Assembly: GCF_006715045.1 (NCBI RefSeq)
Contig: NZ_VFML01000001.1
Span: 5,366,001-5,430,000, forward strand
Source of the DNA: Amycolatopsis cihanbeyliensis
GTDB taxonomy: Bacteria > Actinomycetota > Actinomycetes > Mycobacteriales > Pseudonocardiaceae
Direction of reading: 5' to 3'
DNA length: 64,000 nt
This document shows, piece by piece, positions 17,005 through 27,192 of this stretch. Both the position numbers and the translations under genes were made by a program. How positions within the stretch are numbered: the first letter of the stretch is position 1; each line of letters begins with the position of its first letter. The notes below the pieces were generated by a model. That model was not told the DNA's origin. It did no database searches and worked only from the letters and a program-made list of their open reading frames with translations.

Positions 17005-17059
17005 AGTAGGCCGACCCTCTTGGCTCGCAAGCAAGCCGCTTCTGCTGAGTCGGCCTACT
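17005..17059 (+). promoter_or_regulatory. Long stem-loop between metK and adenosine kinase
   Basis: Perfect 11-bp arms AGTAGGCCGAC (17005-17015) and GTCGGCCTACT (17049-17059) enclose a 33-base loop with a smaller inner hairpin (GGCT...AGCC). The next gene starts 67 bases later. It could be an attenuator, an RNA-processing site or an internal terminator. Confidence 0.5.
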
Positions 17060-17126
17060 TCCGGCTCCTTGGTAATCACACGGTGGACTCGTTCCCGGTT
17101 CGACCCAATACAAGGAAGGTGCCCGA

Positions 17127-18104
17127 ATGCGCATCGCGGTGACCGGCTCGATCGCGACCGACCATCTGATGTCGTTCTCCGGCCGGTTCAGCGACCAGTT
17201 CGTCGCCGACCAGCTGGAGAACGTCTCGCTGTCGTTCCTGGTCGAGCAGCTGGACATTCGTCGAGGCGGGGTGGCCGCGAACATCGCGTTCGCGCTGGGT
17301 CGCCTCGGCCTGTCGCCGGTGCTGGTCGGCGCCGTCGGCAAGGATTTCGACGACTACCGGTCGTGGCTGGACCGGCACGGCGTGGACACGAAGTCCGTGC
17401 ACGTCTCGCCGGACAAGCACACGGCCCGGTTCCTGTGTACGACGGACTCGACGCAGAACCAGATCGCGTCCTTCTACGCGGGTGCGATGAGCGAGGCAAG
17501 GGAGATCGAGCTGAACACGGTCACCGACCGCGTCGGTGACCTCGATCTCGTGCTCATCGCGCCGGACGACCCCGAGGCCATGCTGCGGCACACCGAGGAG
17601 TGCAGGCAGCGCGGCATCACCTTCGCCGCGGACATCTCGCAGCAGTTGGCGATCATGCCCGGCGAGGACGTCCGCAACCTGGTGGAGGGCGCTTCCTACC
17701 TGTTCACCAACGAGTACGAGGCATCCCTGCTGCTCAAGCACACCGGCTGGTCCACGGACCAGGTGCTGGAGCGCGTCGGCAGCTGGGTGACCACGTACGG
17801 GCCGAAGGGCGTGCGCATCGAGGGCAAGGGCCACGACCCGGTCGTGGTGGACGTGGTGCCCGAGGTCGAGGCGGTGGAGCCGACCGGCGTCGGGGACGCG
17901 TTCCGGGCGGGCTTCCTGTGGGGTCTGAGCCGCAAGATGACCATGGAGCGCGCCGCGCAGGCGGGTTGTGTGCTCGCGGGCATCGTGCTCGAGACCGTCG
18001 GCCCGCAGGAGTACCCGCTGGATCGGGCCGAGTTCTCCAACCGGGTGGCCAAGGCTTACGGGGCGGACGCCGCGGCCGAGATCGAGTCCAAACTACGAGT
18101 ATGA
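17127..18104 (+). CDS. PfkB-family adenosine kinase
   Basis: This is a ribokinase/PfkB-fold kinase (325 aa) resembling the mycobacterial adenosine kinase: GGVAANIAFALGRLG near residue 50, and the C-terminal anion-hole motif PTGVGDAFRAGFLWG, whose Asp is the catalytic base. It phosphorylates adenosine to AMP. In this operon it removes adenosine released by SAH hydrolysis, pulling the reversible hydrolase reaction forward. AAGGAAGG lies upstream of the ATG. Its stop overlaps the metH start by 4 bp (ATGA). A general carbohydrate kinase is the alternative annotation, but the context strongly favours adenosine. Confidence 0.88.
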   Translation: MRIAVTGSIATDHLMSFSGRFSDQFVADQLENVSLSFLVEQLDIRRGGVAANIAFALGRLGLSPVLVGAVGKDFDDYRSWLDRHGVDTKSVHVSPDKHTARFLCTTDSTQNQIASFYAGAMSEAREIELNTVTDRVGDLDLVLIAPDDPEAMLRHTEECRQRGITFAADISQQLAIMPGEDVRNLVEGASYLFTNEYEASLLLKHTGWSTDQVLERVGSWVTTYGPKGVRIEGKGHDPVVVDVVPEVEAVEPTGVGDAFRAGFLWGLSRKMTMERAAQAGCVLAGIVLETVGPQEYPLDRAEFSNRVAKAYGADAAAEIESKLRV

Positions 18105-21100
18105 GTATGGACAGTCCGTTCCTCACGGAGCTGAACAAGCGGGTACTGGTCGCCGATGGCGGCATGGGGACCGCGCTGCAGGCCTACGACCTCACGCTGG
18201 ACGACTTCGCCCAGCTCGAGGGCTGCAACGAGATCCTCAACGAGACCCGCCCGGATGTGGTCAGCTCGGTCTACCGGGGTTTCCTCGAGGCCGGGTCGGA
18301 CGCGATCGAGACGAACACGTTCGGTACCAACCTCGCCAACCTCGGCGAGTACGACATCCCCGAGCGCATCCGCGAACTCGCGGAGATGGGGTCCGTACTC
18401 GCCAGGCAGGCGGCCGACGAGTTCGCCACGCCGGAGTGGCCGCGGTTCGTGCTCGGCTCGATGGGGCCGGGCACGAAACTGCCCACCCTCGGCCACGCGC
18501 CCTACGCCGACCTGCGGGACGCCTATGTCGAGAACGCCCTCGGCATGCTCGACGGCGGGATCGACGCGGTGCTGGTGGAGACCTCGCAGGACCTGCTGCA
18601 GACCAAGGCCGCGATCGTCGGCGCGAAGCGGGCCATGGAGCAGGTCGGCAGGCGGGTACCGATCATCGCCCAGGTCACCGTGGAGCAGACCGGGACGATG
18701 CTGGTCGGCTCGGAGATCGGCGCGGCGCTGCTCGCGCTGGAGCCGCTCGGCATCGACCTGATCGGGATGAACTGCGCCACGGGGCCGGCGGAGATGAGTG
18801 AGCACCTGCGGGTGCTCGCCCAGCACGCGCGGGTGCCGATCTCGGTGATGCCGAACGCCGGGTTGCCGGTGCTCGGGCCGAACGGCGCGGAGTACCCGTT
18901 GACCCCGGACGAGCTGGCCGAGGCGCTGGCCGGGTTCGTCACCGAGTTCGGCACGCGGCTGGTCGGTGGGTGCTGCGGCACCACGCCCGAGCACCTGCGG
19001 CAGGTCGCCGCGGCCGTCCGCGAGCTGGAGGTACGGCCCCGGGAGCCGGAGCGTCAGCCGGGGCTGTCCTCGGTGTACCAGCCGGTCCCGTTCGACCAGG
19101 ACGCCAGCATCCTGATGGTCGGCGAGCGGACCAACGCCAACGGTTCCAAGGCGTTCCGCACGGCCATGCTGGACGAGCGCTACTCCGACTGCGTGGAGAT
19201 CGCCAAGTCGCAGACCCGCGAGGGCGCGCACGTGCTGGACCTGTGCGTGGACTATGTCGGTCGGGACGGCACGCACGACATGCGGGAGCTGGCAGGCATG
19301 CTGGCCACGGCGTCCACGCTGCCGGTCATGGTCGACTCCACCGAGCCCGAGGTCATCCAGGCGGGCCTCGAGCACCTCGGCGGCCGGTGTGCGATCAACT
19401 CGGTGAACTACGAGGACGGCACCGAGCCCGGCGGGCGCTACGACAAGGTCATGCGGATGGCGGTGGAGCACGGCGCCGCCGTCGTGGTGACCTGCATCGA
19501 CGAGGAGGGGCAGGCCCGGACCGCGGACTGGAAGCTGCGGGTCGCCGAGCGTGCGATCACCGACCTGACCGAGAACTGGGGTCTGGAGAAGTCGGCGATC
19601 ATCGTGGACTGCCTCGTCTTCCCGATCACCACCGGGCAGGAGGAGGTCCGCAAGGACGCGATCGAGACGATCAACGCGATCCGCCTGCTCAAGGACAAGC
19701 ACCCGGAGACGCAGACCACACTCGGTCTTTCCAACGTGTCCTTCGGGCTCAACCCGGCGGCGCGGCAGGTGCTGAACTCGGTGTTCCTGCACGAGTGCCA
19801 GCAGGCCGGGCTGGACTCGGCGATCGTGAACTCCTCGAAGATCCTGCCGATGAACAAGATCGAGGAGGAGCCGCGCCAGGTCGCGCTGGATCTGGTCTAC
19901 GACCGGCGCAGCGAGGGTTACGACCCGCTGCAGAAGCTGATGCAGCTCTTCGAGGGCAAGACCGCGTCCTCGACCGGTGCCTCGCGGGCCGAGGAGTTGG
20001 CGAAGCTGCCGCTGTTCGAGCGGCTGGAGCGGCGGATCGTCGACGGCGAGCGCAACGGGCTGGACGAGGATCTCGAGGCGGCACGGCAGGAGAAAAGGCC
20101 GCTGGAGATCATCAACCAGAACCTGCTCGCCGGGATGAAGGTCGTCGGTGACCTGTTCGGCTCCGGGCAGATGCAACTGCCGTTCGTGCTCCAGTCGGCC
20201 GAGGTGATGAAGGCCGCGGTGGCCTACCTCGAGCCGTACATGGAGAAGGACGACTCCGGTGGCAAGGGCAAGCTGCTGCTGGCCACGGTGAAGGGCGATG
20301 TGCACGACATCGGCAAGAACCTGGTCGACATCATCGTGTCCAACAACGGCTACGACGTGGTCAACATCGGGATCAAGCAGCCGATCAACGTCATCCTGGA
20401 CGCCGCCGAGGAGCACAAGGTGGACGCCATCGGCATGTCCGGCCTGCTGGTCAAGTCGACGGTGATCATGAAGGACAACCTGCTCGAGATGAACTCTCGA
20501 GGGGTTGCCGATAAGTACCCGGTTCTGCTCGGTGGCGCGGCTCTGACCAGGACCTTCGTCGAGAACGACCTGGACGAGGTCTACCAGGGCGACGTCCGTT
20601 ACGCCAAGGACGCCTTCGAGGGGCTCAACCTGATGGACCGGCTGATGGCCATCAAGCGCGGGGAGACCCCGGAGGACGACGAGGCGGAACAGGCCAAGAA
20701 GGCCGAGCGCAAGGCGCGCCGCGAGCGTTCGCTGCGGATCGCCGAGAAGCGCAAGGCCGAGCAGGGCGAGGAGCCGAGCCCGGACGACACCACTCGGTCC
20801 GATGTGGACGTCAGCGTGTCGGTGCCCAATCCGCCGTTCTGGGGCTCGAAGGTCGTCAAGGGGGTCGCCACCGCGGAATACCTGTCCCTTTTGGATGAGC
20901 GGGCGACGTTCTTCGGCCAGTGGGGCCTGCGTGGCGCCAAGAAGGGCGAGGGACCCTCCTATGAGGAGCTCGTGGAGACCGAGGGCAGGCCGCGGCTGCG
21001 GGCCTGGATGGACGAGCTGTCCACCGCGGGCATCCTGCAGCACGCCGCGCTGGTGTACGGGTACTTCCCGTGCTACTCCGAAGGCAACGATCTGATCGTG

Positions 21101-21655
21101 CTGGACAAGGAGGAGCCCGACGCGCCGGAGCGGCTGCGGTTCCGTTTCCCGCGCCAGCGCAGGGATCGGCGGCTGTGCCTCGCCGACTTCTTCCGCTCGA
21201 AGGAGAAGGCCGAGGAGACCGGCCAGGTCGACGTGTTGCCGATGCAGCTGGTGACGATGGGCCAGCCGATCGCGGACTACGCCAACGACCTGTTCGCGAA
21301 GGACGCCTACCGGGACTACCTGGAGATCCACGGCCTCGGCGTGCAGCTCACCGAGGCGCTGGCCGAGTACTGGCACCGCAGGGTCCGGCAGGAACTGTTG
21401 TTCCCCTCGGGCACCTCGGTTGCCGCCGAGGACCCGGAGGAGGTCGAGCAGTACTTCAAGCTCGGCTACCGGGGTGCCCGGTTCTCCTTCGGTTACGGCG
21501 CCTGCCCGGATATCGAGGATCGGGCGAAGATCGTCGACCTGCTGGAGCCGGACCGGATCGGGGTCGAGCTCTCCGAGGAGTTCCAGCTCCATCCGGAACA
21601 GTCCACCGACGCTCTCGTGCTGCACCACCCGGAAGCGAAGTACTTCAATACCTGA
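18101..21655 (+). CDS. metH: Cobalamin-dependent methionine synthase
   Basis: MetH transfers the methyl group of 5-methyltetrahydrofolate to homocysteine through cobalamin. The 1184-aa chain has all four modules: homocysteine-binding (zinc ligands include the Cys-Cys of GGCCGTT, residues 291-292), pterin-binding ([14 protein letters not shown] near residue 340), cobalamin-binding with DVHDIG where His735 is the cobalt ligand, and the C-terminal SAM-dependent reactivation domain ending in [20 protein letters not shown] 18101 overlaps the adenosine-kinase stop; a second in-frame ATG follows at 18107. An Arg/Lys/Glu-rich linker lies between the last two domains. It regenerates methionine for metK in the same operon. 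Confidence 0.96.
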   Translation: MSMDSPFLTELNKRVLVADGGMGTALQAYDLTLDDFAQLEGCNEILNETRPDVVSSVYRGFLEAGSDAIETNTFGTNLANLGEYDIPERIRELAEMGSVLARQAADEFATPEWPRFVLGSMGPGTKLPTLGHAPYADLRDAYVENALGMLDGGIDAVLVETSQDLLQTKAAIVGAKRAMEQVGRRVPIIAQVTVEQTGTMLVGSEIGAALLALEPLGIDLIGMNCATGPAEMSEHLRVLAQHARVPISVMPNAGLPVLGPNGAEYPLTPDELAEALAGFVTEFGTRLVGGCCGTTPEHLRQVAAAVRELEVRPREPERQPGLSSVYQPVPFDQDASILMVGERTNANGSKAFRTAMLDERYSDCVEIAKSQTREGAHVLDLCVDYVGRDGTHDMRELAGMLATASTLPVMVDSTEPEVIQAGLEHLGGRCAINSVNYEDGTEPGGRYDKVMRMAVEHGAAVVVTCIDEEGQARTADWKLRVAERAITDLTENWGLEKSAIIVDCLVFPITTGQEEVRKDAIETINAIRLLKDKHPETQTTLGLSNVSFGLNPAARQVLNSVFLHECQQAGLDSAIVNSSKILPMNKIEEEPRQVALDLVYDRRSEGYDPLQKLMQLFEGKTASSTGASRAEELAKLPLFERLERRIVDGERNGLDEDLEAARQEKRPLEIINQNLLAGMKVVGDLFGSGQMQLPFVLQSAEVMKAAVAYLEPYMEKDDSGGKGKLLLATVKGDVHDIGKNLVDIIVSNNGYDVVNIGIKQPINVILDAAEEHKVDAIGMSGLLVKSTVIMKDNLLEMNSRGVADKYPVLLGGAALTRTFVENDLDEVYQGDVRYAKDAFEGLNLMDRLMAIKRGETPEDDEAEQAKKAERKARRERSLRIAEKRKAEQGEEPSPDDTTRSDVDVSVSVPNPPFWGSKVVKGVATAEYLSLLDERATFFGQWGLRGAKKGEGPSYEELVETEGRPRLRAWMDELSTAGILQHAALVYGYFPCYSEGNDLIVLDKEEPDAPERLRFRFPRQRRDRRLCLADFFRSKEKAEETGQVDVLPMQLVTMGQPIADYANDLFAKDAYRDYLEIHGLGVQLTEALAEYWHRRVRQELLFPSGTSVAAEDPEEVEQYFKLGYRGARFSFGYGACPDIEDRAKIVDLLEPDRIGVELSEEFQLHPEQSTDALVLHHPEAKYFNT

Positions 21656-21675
21656 GAAAGAGAAGAAAGGGAGTC

Positions 21676-23133
<1,458 letters not shown>

Positions 23134-23142
23134 CAGAACGTC

Positions 23143-23178
23143 CGCGTCCTGTGCCGCGTGTTCGTGGCACAGGACGCG
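23143..23178 (+). terminator. Strong hairpin after ahcY
   Basis: Perfect 13-bp arms CGCGTCCTGTGCC / GGCACAGGACGCG with a 10-base loop follow the ahcY stop by 9 bases. The hairpin should end or reduce transcription before the reductase gene at 23220. Confidence 0.8.
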
Positions 23179-23219
23179 GGCACCCGATCAGGTAACCGCG
23201 GACACGGCGAGAGGGAGCC

Positions 23220-24107
23220 ATGAACACGATCGCACTCGAGCTGGTACCGCCCGAGATCGAGGGCGGCGCGCAGCGGTCGGTCGAGGAGGGCCAGAAGGTG
23301 GCCGAGGCCTGCCGCGCGAGCGGGCTGACCGACGCCATCCAGCACGTGATGATCCCCGGCATGATCGCCGAGGAGGACGACCGCCCGGTCGAGATGAAGC
23401 CCAGGATGGACGTGCTGGACTTCTGGAACGCACTTCGTCCCAAGCTGGGTGACATGCGGGGGCTGTGCACGCAGGTCACCGCCTTCCACGACAAGCCGGC
23501 GCTGACGTCTCGGCTGAACGAGCTGCGTGACGCGGGTATGGACGGGATCATCTTCGTCGGCGTGCCCCGCACGATGAGCGACGGTGACGGCCCCGGCATG
23601 GCGCCGACCGACGCGCTGGCCGAGTTCACCGGCGTGGTCCCGAACCGGGGCGCGATCCTCATTCCCACGCGAGACGGCGAGCTGGGCCGTTTCGGCTTCA
23701 AGTGCGATCGGGGCGCGACCTTCGGCATGACCCAGCTGCTCTACTCCGACGCGATCGTCGGCTTCCTGCGCGACTTCGCCGCGCAGAGCAACCACCGCCC
23801 GGAGATCCTCCTTTCGTTCGGCTTCGTCCCCAAGGTCGAGCAGCGGATCAAGCTGATCGACTGGCTCATCCAGGATCCCGGCAACCCGGCGGTCAAGGAG
23901 GAGCAGGAACTTGTCGCCAAGCTGGCCGACTCCTCGTTCGAGGAGCGCAAGCGCGAGCTCGTGGAGCTCTACAAGCGCGTGACCGACGGCGTGGGCGAGT
24001 TGGGCTTCCCGCTGAGCATCCACCTCGAGGCGCCCTACGGCGTGAACAAGCCCGCCTTCGAGGTCTTCAGCGAGATGCTGGCCCACTACAGCCCGCTCGC
24101 GTCCTGA
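23220..24107 (+). CDS. Methylenetetrahydrofolate reductase-like protein (mycobacterial type)
   Basis: The 295-aa protein resembles the short MetF-like proteins of mycobacteria and relatives: an N-terminal ALELVPPE segment equivalent to the catalytic glutamate strand of MetF, IQHVMIPGMI, and a TIM-barrel pattern through DGIIFVGVPRTMSDGDGPG and RGATFGMTQLLYSDA. Some members are reported to reduce methylenetetrahydrofolate without FAD. It would supply the 5-methyl-THF used by MetH two genes upstream. GAGAGGGAGCC precedes the ATG. Terminators on both sides suggest separate or attenuated expression. The context supports the call; activity without FAD is inference. Confidence 0.78.
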   Translation: MNTIALELVPPEIEGGAQRSVEEGQKVAEACRASGLTDAIQHVMIPGMIAEEDDRPVEMKPRMDVLDFWNALRPKLGDMRGLCTQVTAFHDKPALTSRLNELRDAGMDGIIFVGVPRTMSDGDGPGMAPTDALAEFTGVVPNRGAILIPTRDGELGRFGFKCDRGATFGMTQLLYSDAIVGFLRDFAAQSNHRPEILLSFGFVPKVEQRIKLIDWLIQDPGNPAVKEEQELVAKLADSSFEERKRELVELYKRVTDGVGELGFPLSIHLEAPYGVNKPAFEVFSEMLAHYSPLAS

Positions 24108-24156
24108 CGCCTACGGCAGCCCGGCTGACCCCCGATCAGGGGATGGTGCGACGATA

Positions 24157-24190
24157 GGGGTCCGCGGAGTTCCCCGGTTCCGCGGACCCC
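24157..24190 (+). terminator. Hairpin after the MetF-like gene
   Basis: Perfect 12-bp arms GGGGTCCGCGGA / TCCGCGGACCCC with a 10-base loop lie about 50 bases past the stop of the reductase gene. They probably end the methyl-cycle region. Confidence 0.8.
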
Positions 24191-24239
24191 CTCGTGGCCC
24201 GATACAGCGGCACCGTACCGGGCCGGAAGAAGGTGCCAG

Positions 24240-24455
24240 ATGACCTGGGCAAGGCAAGCTGGTTCATCCCGGCCGGCCGAGGACAAGAGCTGGTTGGCAG
24301 GCGTGAAGGCCGAGGAAAGGGAGCGCATGGAGGTCCGCGACGGCCTCGCCGCGCGGACCGTGGCCGGTCACTGCAAGGACGCGCAGGAATGCGCCGAATT
24401 GCTGGCCATGCTGGGCCTGGACGCGTCGTCCGGAAGGCGCTCGGTAACGGGCTGA
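24240..24455 (+). CDS. Small conserved actinobacterial protein
   Basis: This is a 71-aa protein with a charged central helix (EERERMEVRDGLAAR) leading to TVAGHCKDAQECAELLAMLGLDA, an amphipathic C-terminal helix with two cysteines. The pattern of a short charged N-half followed by a Cys-containing helix ending in LLAMLGL is one I associate with small uncharacterised actinobacterial proteins. GAAGAAGGTG is just upstream of the ATG. It stands alone between the reductase terminator and the DUF2267 gene. No function can be assigned; protein-protein interaction is likely for a helical protein of this size. Confidence 0.6.
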   Translation: MTWARQAGSSRPAEDKSWLAGVKAEERERMEVRDGLAARTVAGHCKDAQECAELLAMLGLDASSGRRSVTG

Positions 24456-24709
24456 GCGGCCGGTTCGTACCTGGCTCACCCGCGACTGGCGGTCGTGTGC
24501 TCGGCCGAGCAGGGCCTGGCTGGTGAGTGCGCCGAATAGTGCCATCGCCGTATTCCACTGGGTGTCCATTGGGTCACCTTGAGTGTCGAGATCGGCGCCA
24601 CCTTCCCGTTGATGGTCGCCGCGGGTTCCCCCATGCCGGCCGGTGCCCGTTCCGGCAGCGTTTAGTCGGCTCGGCCGTCGGCAACTCCGCTGGGGAGGAG
24701 AGGAGCGCT

Positions 24710-25117
24710 ATGAAACACGACCAGTTCATCGGCCGGGTGCAGGCGCGAGCCCGCCTTGCCAGCAGGGGAGAAGCGGAAGGTATCACCAGGGCCACCCTGG
24801 AGACGCTGGGCGAGCGGATACCCGAGCGGGTCGCCGACCATGTCGCCGCGCAACTGCCCATCGAGATCGGCGAGCACCTGCGCCGCACGGTCACCATGGG
24901 CGGCGCGGGTTCCGGTGAGCGGTTCGGCATCGACGCGTTCGCCGAGCGGGTCGCCGAACGCGGGCACACCACGCCACCGCAGGCGGTCTACGGCTCCCGG
25001 GTGGTGCTCGAGGTGATCGGCGAGGCCACCGAGGGCGTGGTGGAGAAGGTCCGCGACTCGCTGCCCGGCGAGTTACGTGGCCTGGTCGACACCGGTAGTT
25101 CCGGTCCGCTCAGCTAG
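24710..25117 (+). CDS. DUF2267 protein
   Basis: The 135-aa protein matches the DUF2267 pattern: an N-terminal FIGRVQARARL helix, the repeated element ATLETLGERIPERVADHVAAQLP, and a second related half with FAERVAERG and VLEVIGEATEGVVEKVRDSLPGEL. The family is all-helical and cytoplasmic, of unknown function, sometimes found near stress genes. ATG 24710 has GGAGAGGAG upstream. Its last codons overlap the convergent DUF397 gene by 8 bases. Confidence 0.8.
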   Translation: MKHDQFIGRVQARARLASRGEAEGITRATLETLGERIPERVADHVAAQLPIEIGEHLRRTVTMGGAGSGERFGIDAFAERVAERGHTTPPQAVYGSRVVLEVIGEATEGVVEKVRDSLPGELRGLVDTGSSGPLS

Positions 25118-25304
25118 CGGCGCGCACCTGCCTGGTGAAGGCACGCCAGGCGCTCGCCGAGAGCAGAAGTGTGCCGCCGGTGCGGTCCTTGGTGTCCCGC
25201 ACACCGACGTGGCGGTGTGCACCGTCCGGCAGCGCGATCTCGACACAGTTGGTGCCGGTGCTGCTCCGGCTGGACTTGCTCCACTGTCGCTCCGAAGCCA
25301 TCAC
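25110..25304 (-). CDS. DUF397 protein, partner of the XRE regulator
   Basis: This is a 64-aa DUF397 protein: WSKSSRSSTGTNCVEIALPD, HVGVRDTKDR and WRAFTRQVR are the usual signature of the small proteins paired with DUF5753-type XRE regulators in actinomycetes (WhiJ-like modules). Such pairs influence development or specialised metabolism, with the small protein thought to antagonise the regulator; some pairs resemble toxin-antitoxin systems. Its start overlaps the regulator's stop by 4 bp, so the two are co-translated. It converges with the DUF2267 gene. Confidence 0.9.
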   Translation of the reverse strand: MMASERQWSKSSRSSTGTNCVEIALPDGAHRHVGVRDTKDRTGGTLLLSASAWRAFTRQVRAAS

Positions 25305-26164
25305 GGCACTCCTTCCGTCTCGGCGGCGATCCCGGCGATGAGACCGGCCGACTCCCTGGGGTCCAAAGCCACCGCGCCGATGGCATCGATGGCCCGCCGG
25401 TAACGAGCGACGTCCTCCGGCTCGTGCAGGAACAGCCCGGTGTCCCGTAGTTCGAGATGCACCACCGGGTCGTCCTCCGTGGACTCGATGAGCACGAACG
25501 GACCTTCCAACGCGGGGTGCCAGCCGCTGTCGAACGGCAGCACCCGCAGGTGCACGTTCGGCAGTTCACCGAGTTCGAGCAGGTACCTGAGCTGCTTGAC
25601 CAGCACCTCCCGGGAGCCGATCACCTGGCGCAGCGCCGCCTCGCCGAGCAGGGCGACGAACTCGGCGGGCTCGGCCCTGGTGATCAGTTCCCTGCGGCCG
25701 ACCCGCACGGCGACCCGGGTCTCCACCTCATCCTGCGGTACGCCGCCCGCTTCCATGATTGCCCGGACGTACTCGCTGTTCTGTAGTACGCCGGGAACCA
25801 GCAGCGGCGATACGTCGGTGACCGTGGTCGCGGTGCGCCCGCACTCCAGCAGCGCGTTGAGCTGCTGACGCTGCTCCGGAAGCGTGACCGCCAGCCACCG
25901 CGGCTCCCGGGTGCCGGTGGCCATGGCGTGGATGTCCGCGTAGCGCTCGCCGGAGATCTCCAGCGCGGTCAGTACCGCGGCGACGTCCTCCGGATCCGGC
26001 ACCCGGTCGCCGGTCTCCCAGCGGGCGATGGTGCCCGGACTCTTGCCGGTCTTCGTCGCGAGACCCCGCTGGCTCAGCCCGCGCTCCCGCCGCGCCTCGG
26101 CGAGTGCGGCGCCGAGCGCGCGAGCCTTTGGTGTCCTCGTGCTTCCACCCACGTGCCACAGCAT
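25301..26164 (-). CDS. XRE helix-turn-helix regulator with DUF5753 domain
   Basis: This 287-aa regulator begins with a classic XRE helix-turn-helix (ALGAALAEARRERGLSQRGLATKTG...TIARWETG) followed by the DUF5753 ligand- or partner-binding domain (LLVPGVLQNSEYVRAIMEAGG, RVGRRELIT, VLPFDSGWHPALEGPFVLIE). It forms an operon with the downstream DUF397 gene. The start is ambiguous: ATG 26164 lies inside a perfect inverted repeat, and an in-frame GTG follows at 26155. No ribosome site precedes either, so a leaderless message is possible. The overlapping palindrome suggests autorepression. Confidence 0.88.
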   Translation of the reverse strand: MLWHVGGSTRTPKARALGAALAEARRERGLSQRGLATKTGKSPGTIARWETGDRVPDPEDVAAVLTALEISGERYADIHAMATGTREPRWLAVTLPEQRQQLNALLECGRTATTVTDVSPLLVPGVLQNSEYVRAIMEAGGVPQDEVETRVAVRVGRRELITRAEPAEFVALLGEAALRQVIGSREVLVKQLRYLLELGELPNVHLRVLPFDSGWHPALEGPFVLIESTEDDPVVHLELRDTGLFLHEPEDVARYRRAIDAIGAVALDPRESAGLIAGIAAETEGVP

Positions 26165-26173
26165 ATGGCACGT
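26151..26173. promoter_or_regulatory. Inverted repeat ACGTGCCA-N7-TGGCACGT over the XRE start
   Basis: Perfect 8-bp arms with a 7-base centre span the start codon of the XRE gene. The position fits an autoregulatory operator. Confidence 0.6.
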
Positions 26174-26199
26174 CAGCGGGGTTCATAGCGTCACCCGAA

Positions 26200-26284
26200 G
26201 GAAGCATTGCTCCCGTCGCTTCCAATTGCTTCCTCCTGACTGGAAGCGACGGAAGCAGAGGTGTGCGGCCGTCGATCTGGAAGC
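26200..26284. repeat. Cluster of six GGAAGC motifs with a 12-bp inverted repeat
   Basis: Six copies of GGAAGC (both orientations) occur within 85 bp between the divergent XRE and small-protein genes. Two are part of the perfect inverted repeat CCGTCGCTTCCA (26213-26224) / TGGAAGCGACGG (26241-26252). This is a candidate multi-site operator for the divergent promoters. Confidence 0.6.
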
Positions 26285-26305
26285 AGCGTAGCTCGGAGGC
26301 GCACC

Positions 26306-26542
26306 GTGAACCCATCGCCGTGGCGAAGTGTCCGCATCGCGCCCGCGCGCACCCCCGGCGGCCAGGCCACGCACGTCGTGCTCGGCCTCGTCGCCATGGG
26401 CGGTGGCCACCTGGTGGCGATCCGGGTCGGTGACGGCGAGCCCGCGCACCTCGCTCGCCAGGGCGCGCTGGAACTGCTGGCCAGTGTGCGCCAGGTCATC
26501 GCGGAGCAGGATCGGTTGGACGGGCGCGGGTCCGATGAGTGA
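26306..26542 (+). CDS. Small uncharacterised protein, first of four
   Basis: The 78-aa product starts at GTG with CGGAGG six bases upstream. After a basic N-terminus (MNPSPWRSVRIAPARTP) it shows two short strands (THVVLGLVAMGGGHLVAIRV) and an Ala/Leu-rich helix (RQGALELLASVRQVIAEQDRL). It has no signal peptide and no recognised domain. The gene is divergent from the XRE regulator across the GGAAGC array and overlaps the next gene by 8 bases, so it opens a small-gene operon probably controlled by that regulator. Confidence 0.6.
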   Translation: MNPSPWRSVRIAPARTPGGQATHVVLGLVAMGGGHLVAIRVGDGEPAHLARQGALELLASVRQVIAEQDRLDGRGSDE

Positions 26543-26786
26543 TCCACTGTGGATGGTGCGGTTCCGGCCCGGGGTGGTCGGGGAGCGCTGGCGGATGGTG
26601 CACCTGGTTCCGGTGCCCGATCCCGCGGCCATCCCGGTCACCGTCGGCGACTGCGTGCGGGTGCTGCTGGCCTTGTGCGGCCAGCAGTTCGCGCCCGGGG
26701 AGGCCGAGCTGCTGTCCCGGCAGGCCGGCGCCCCGTGCGAGGTGTGCCTCGCGCTGCTCGAGCACGCGTCCGTCGAGGGCTGGTGA
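26535..26786 (+). CDS. Small uncharacterised protein with CxxC, second of four
   Basis: This is an 83-aa protein with MVRFRPGVVGERWRMVHLVP at the N-terminus, a hydrophobic CVRVLLALCGQQF segment and APCEVCLALLEH, a CxxC pair that could bind metal or form a disulfide. It overlaps the previous gene by 8 bases and the next by 4 (GTGA), showing translational coupling. I do not recognise the family. It resembles the short cysteine-containing proteins found beside XRE/DUF397 modules in Pseudonocardiaceae, but this is context only. Confidence 0.55.
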   Translation: MSDPLWMVRFRPGVVGERWRMVHLVPVPDPAAIPVTVGDCVRVLLALCGQQFAPGEAELLSRQAGAPCEVCLALLEHASVEGW

Positions 26787-26980
26787 GCGGGATGGTGTCG
26801 ATTCTGGTCCTCGTCGGCGCGTGCCTGGTCGCCGTGGCGGCCGGGTTCTGGCTCGGCCTGCTGTTCACCGGCCAGGCTTCGGGTGGCGGTCACCGGTTCC
26901 ACGACCCGGCGGTGTCGGTGCGGGCGACGATCGCCAGGGCCACCGCCGACGAGCACGTGTGTCCTGAGTGGAGGGATTGA
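26783..26980 (+). CDS. Small single-pass membrane protein, third of four
   Basis: The 65-aa product has one clear membrane segment near the N-terminus (ILVLVGACLVAVAAGFWLGLLF) and a short polar tail with DPAVSVRATIARATADEHVCPEWRD. The GTG at 26783 overlaps the previous stop; an alternative ATG lies at 26792 with a weak ribosome site. The cytoplasmic or exterior tail carries one cysteine. No homologous family is recognised. It is part of the tightly spaced small-gene operon. Confidence 0.5.
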   Translation: MSGMVSILVLVGACLVAVAAGFWLGLLFTGQASGGGHRFHDPAVSVRATIARATADEHVCPEWRD

Positions 26981-26985
26981 TCGAG

Positions 26986-27192
26986 ATGCGGAGCGCGAAC
27001 GGTGGCCTGTGCACCGACACCTTCGTCTATGTGGACGAGCAGTGCACCTTCGATATGGACATCATCGAGACGGAGGTGCAGGTCACCATCGCCGGGAAGT
27101 ACGGCGGATACTGCTTCCTCGTGCTGAGCAAGGGGGCGGTGCGGCGGCTCGCTCCGTTGCTCGACCGTGCGGTCGGCGGTCAGTCCGGCTGA
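26986..27192 (+). CDS. Small uncharacterised protein, fourth of four
   Basis: The 68-aa product is predicted to be mostly beta strands (TFVYVDEQCTFDMDIIETEVQVTIA, then YGGYCFLVLSKGAVRRL), with Cys residues at both strand ends. ATG 26986 is about nine bases after GGAGGGA; an in-frame GTG at 26968 would overlap the previous gene. It closes the small operon and its last 13 bases overlap the convergent IclR gene. I recognise no family. Confidence 0.55.
   Translation: MRSANGGLCTDTFVYVDEQCTFDMDIIETEVQVTIAGKYGGYCFLVLSKGAVRRLAPLLDRAVGGQSG

Noticed and set aside
18056..21628. A 1190-codon open frame on the strand opposite metH
   Set aside because: It mirrors metH codons, has no domain-like pattern and arises from high GC at third positions.
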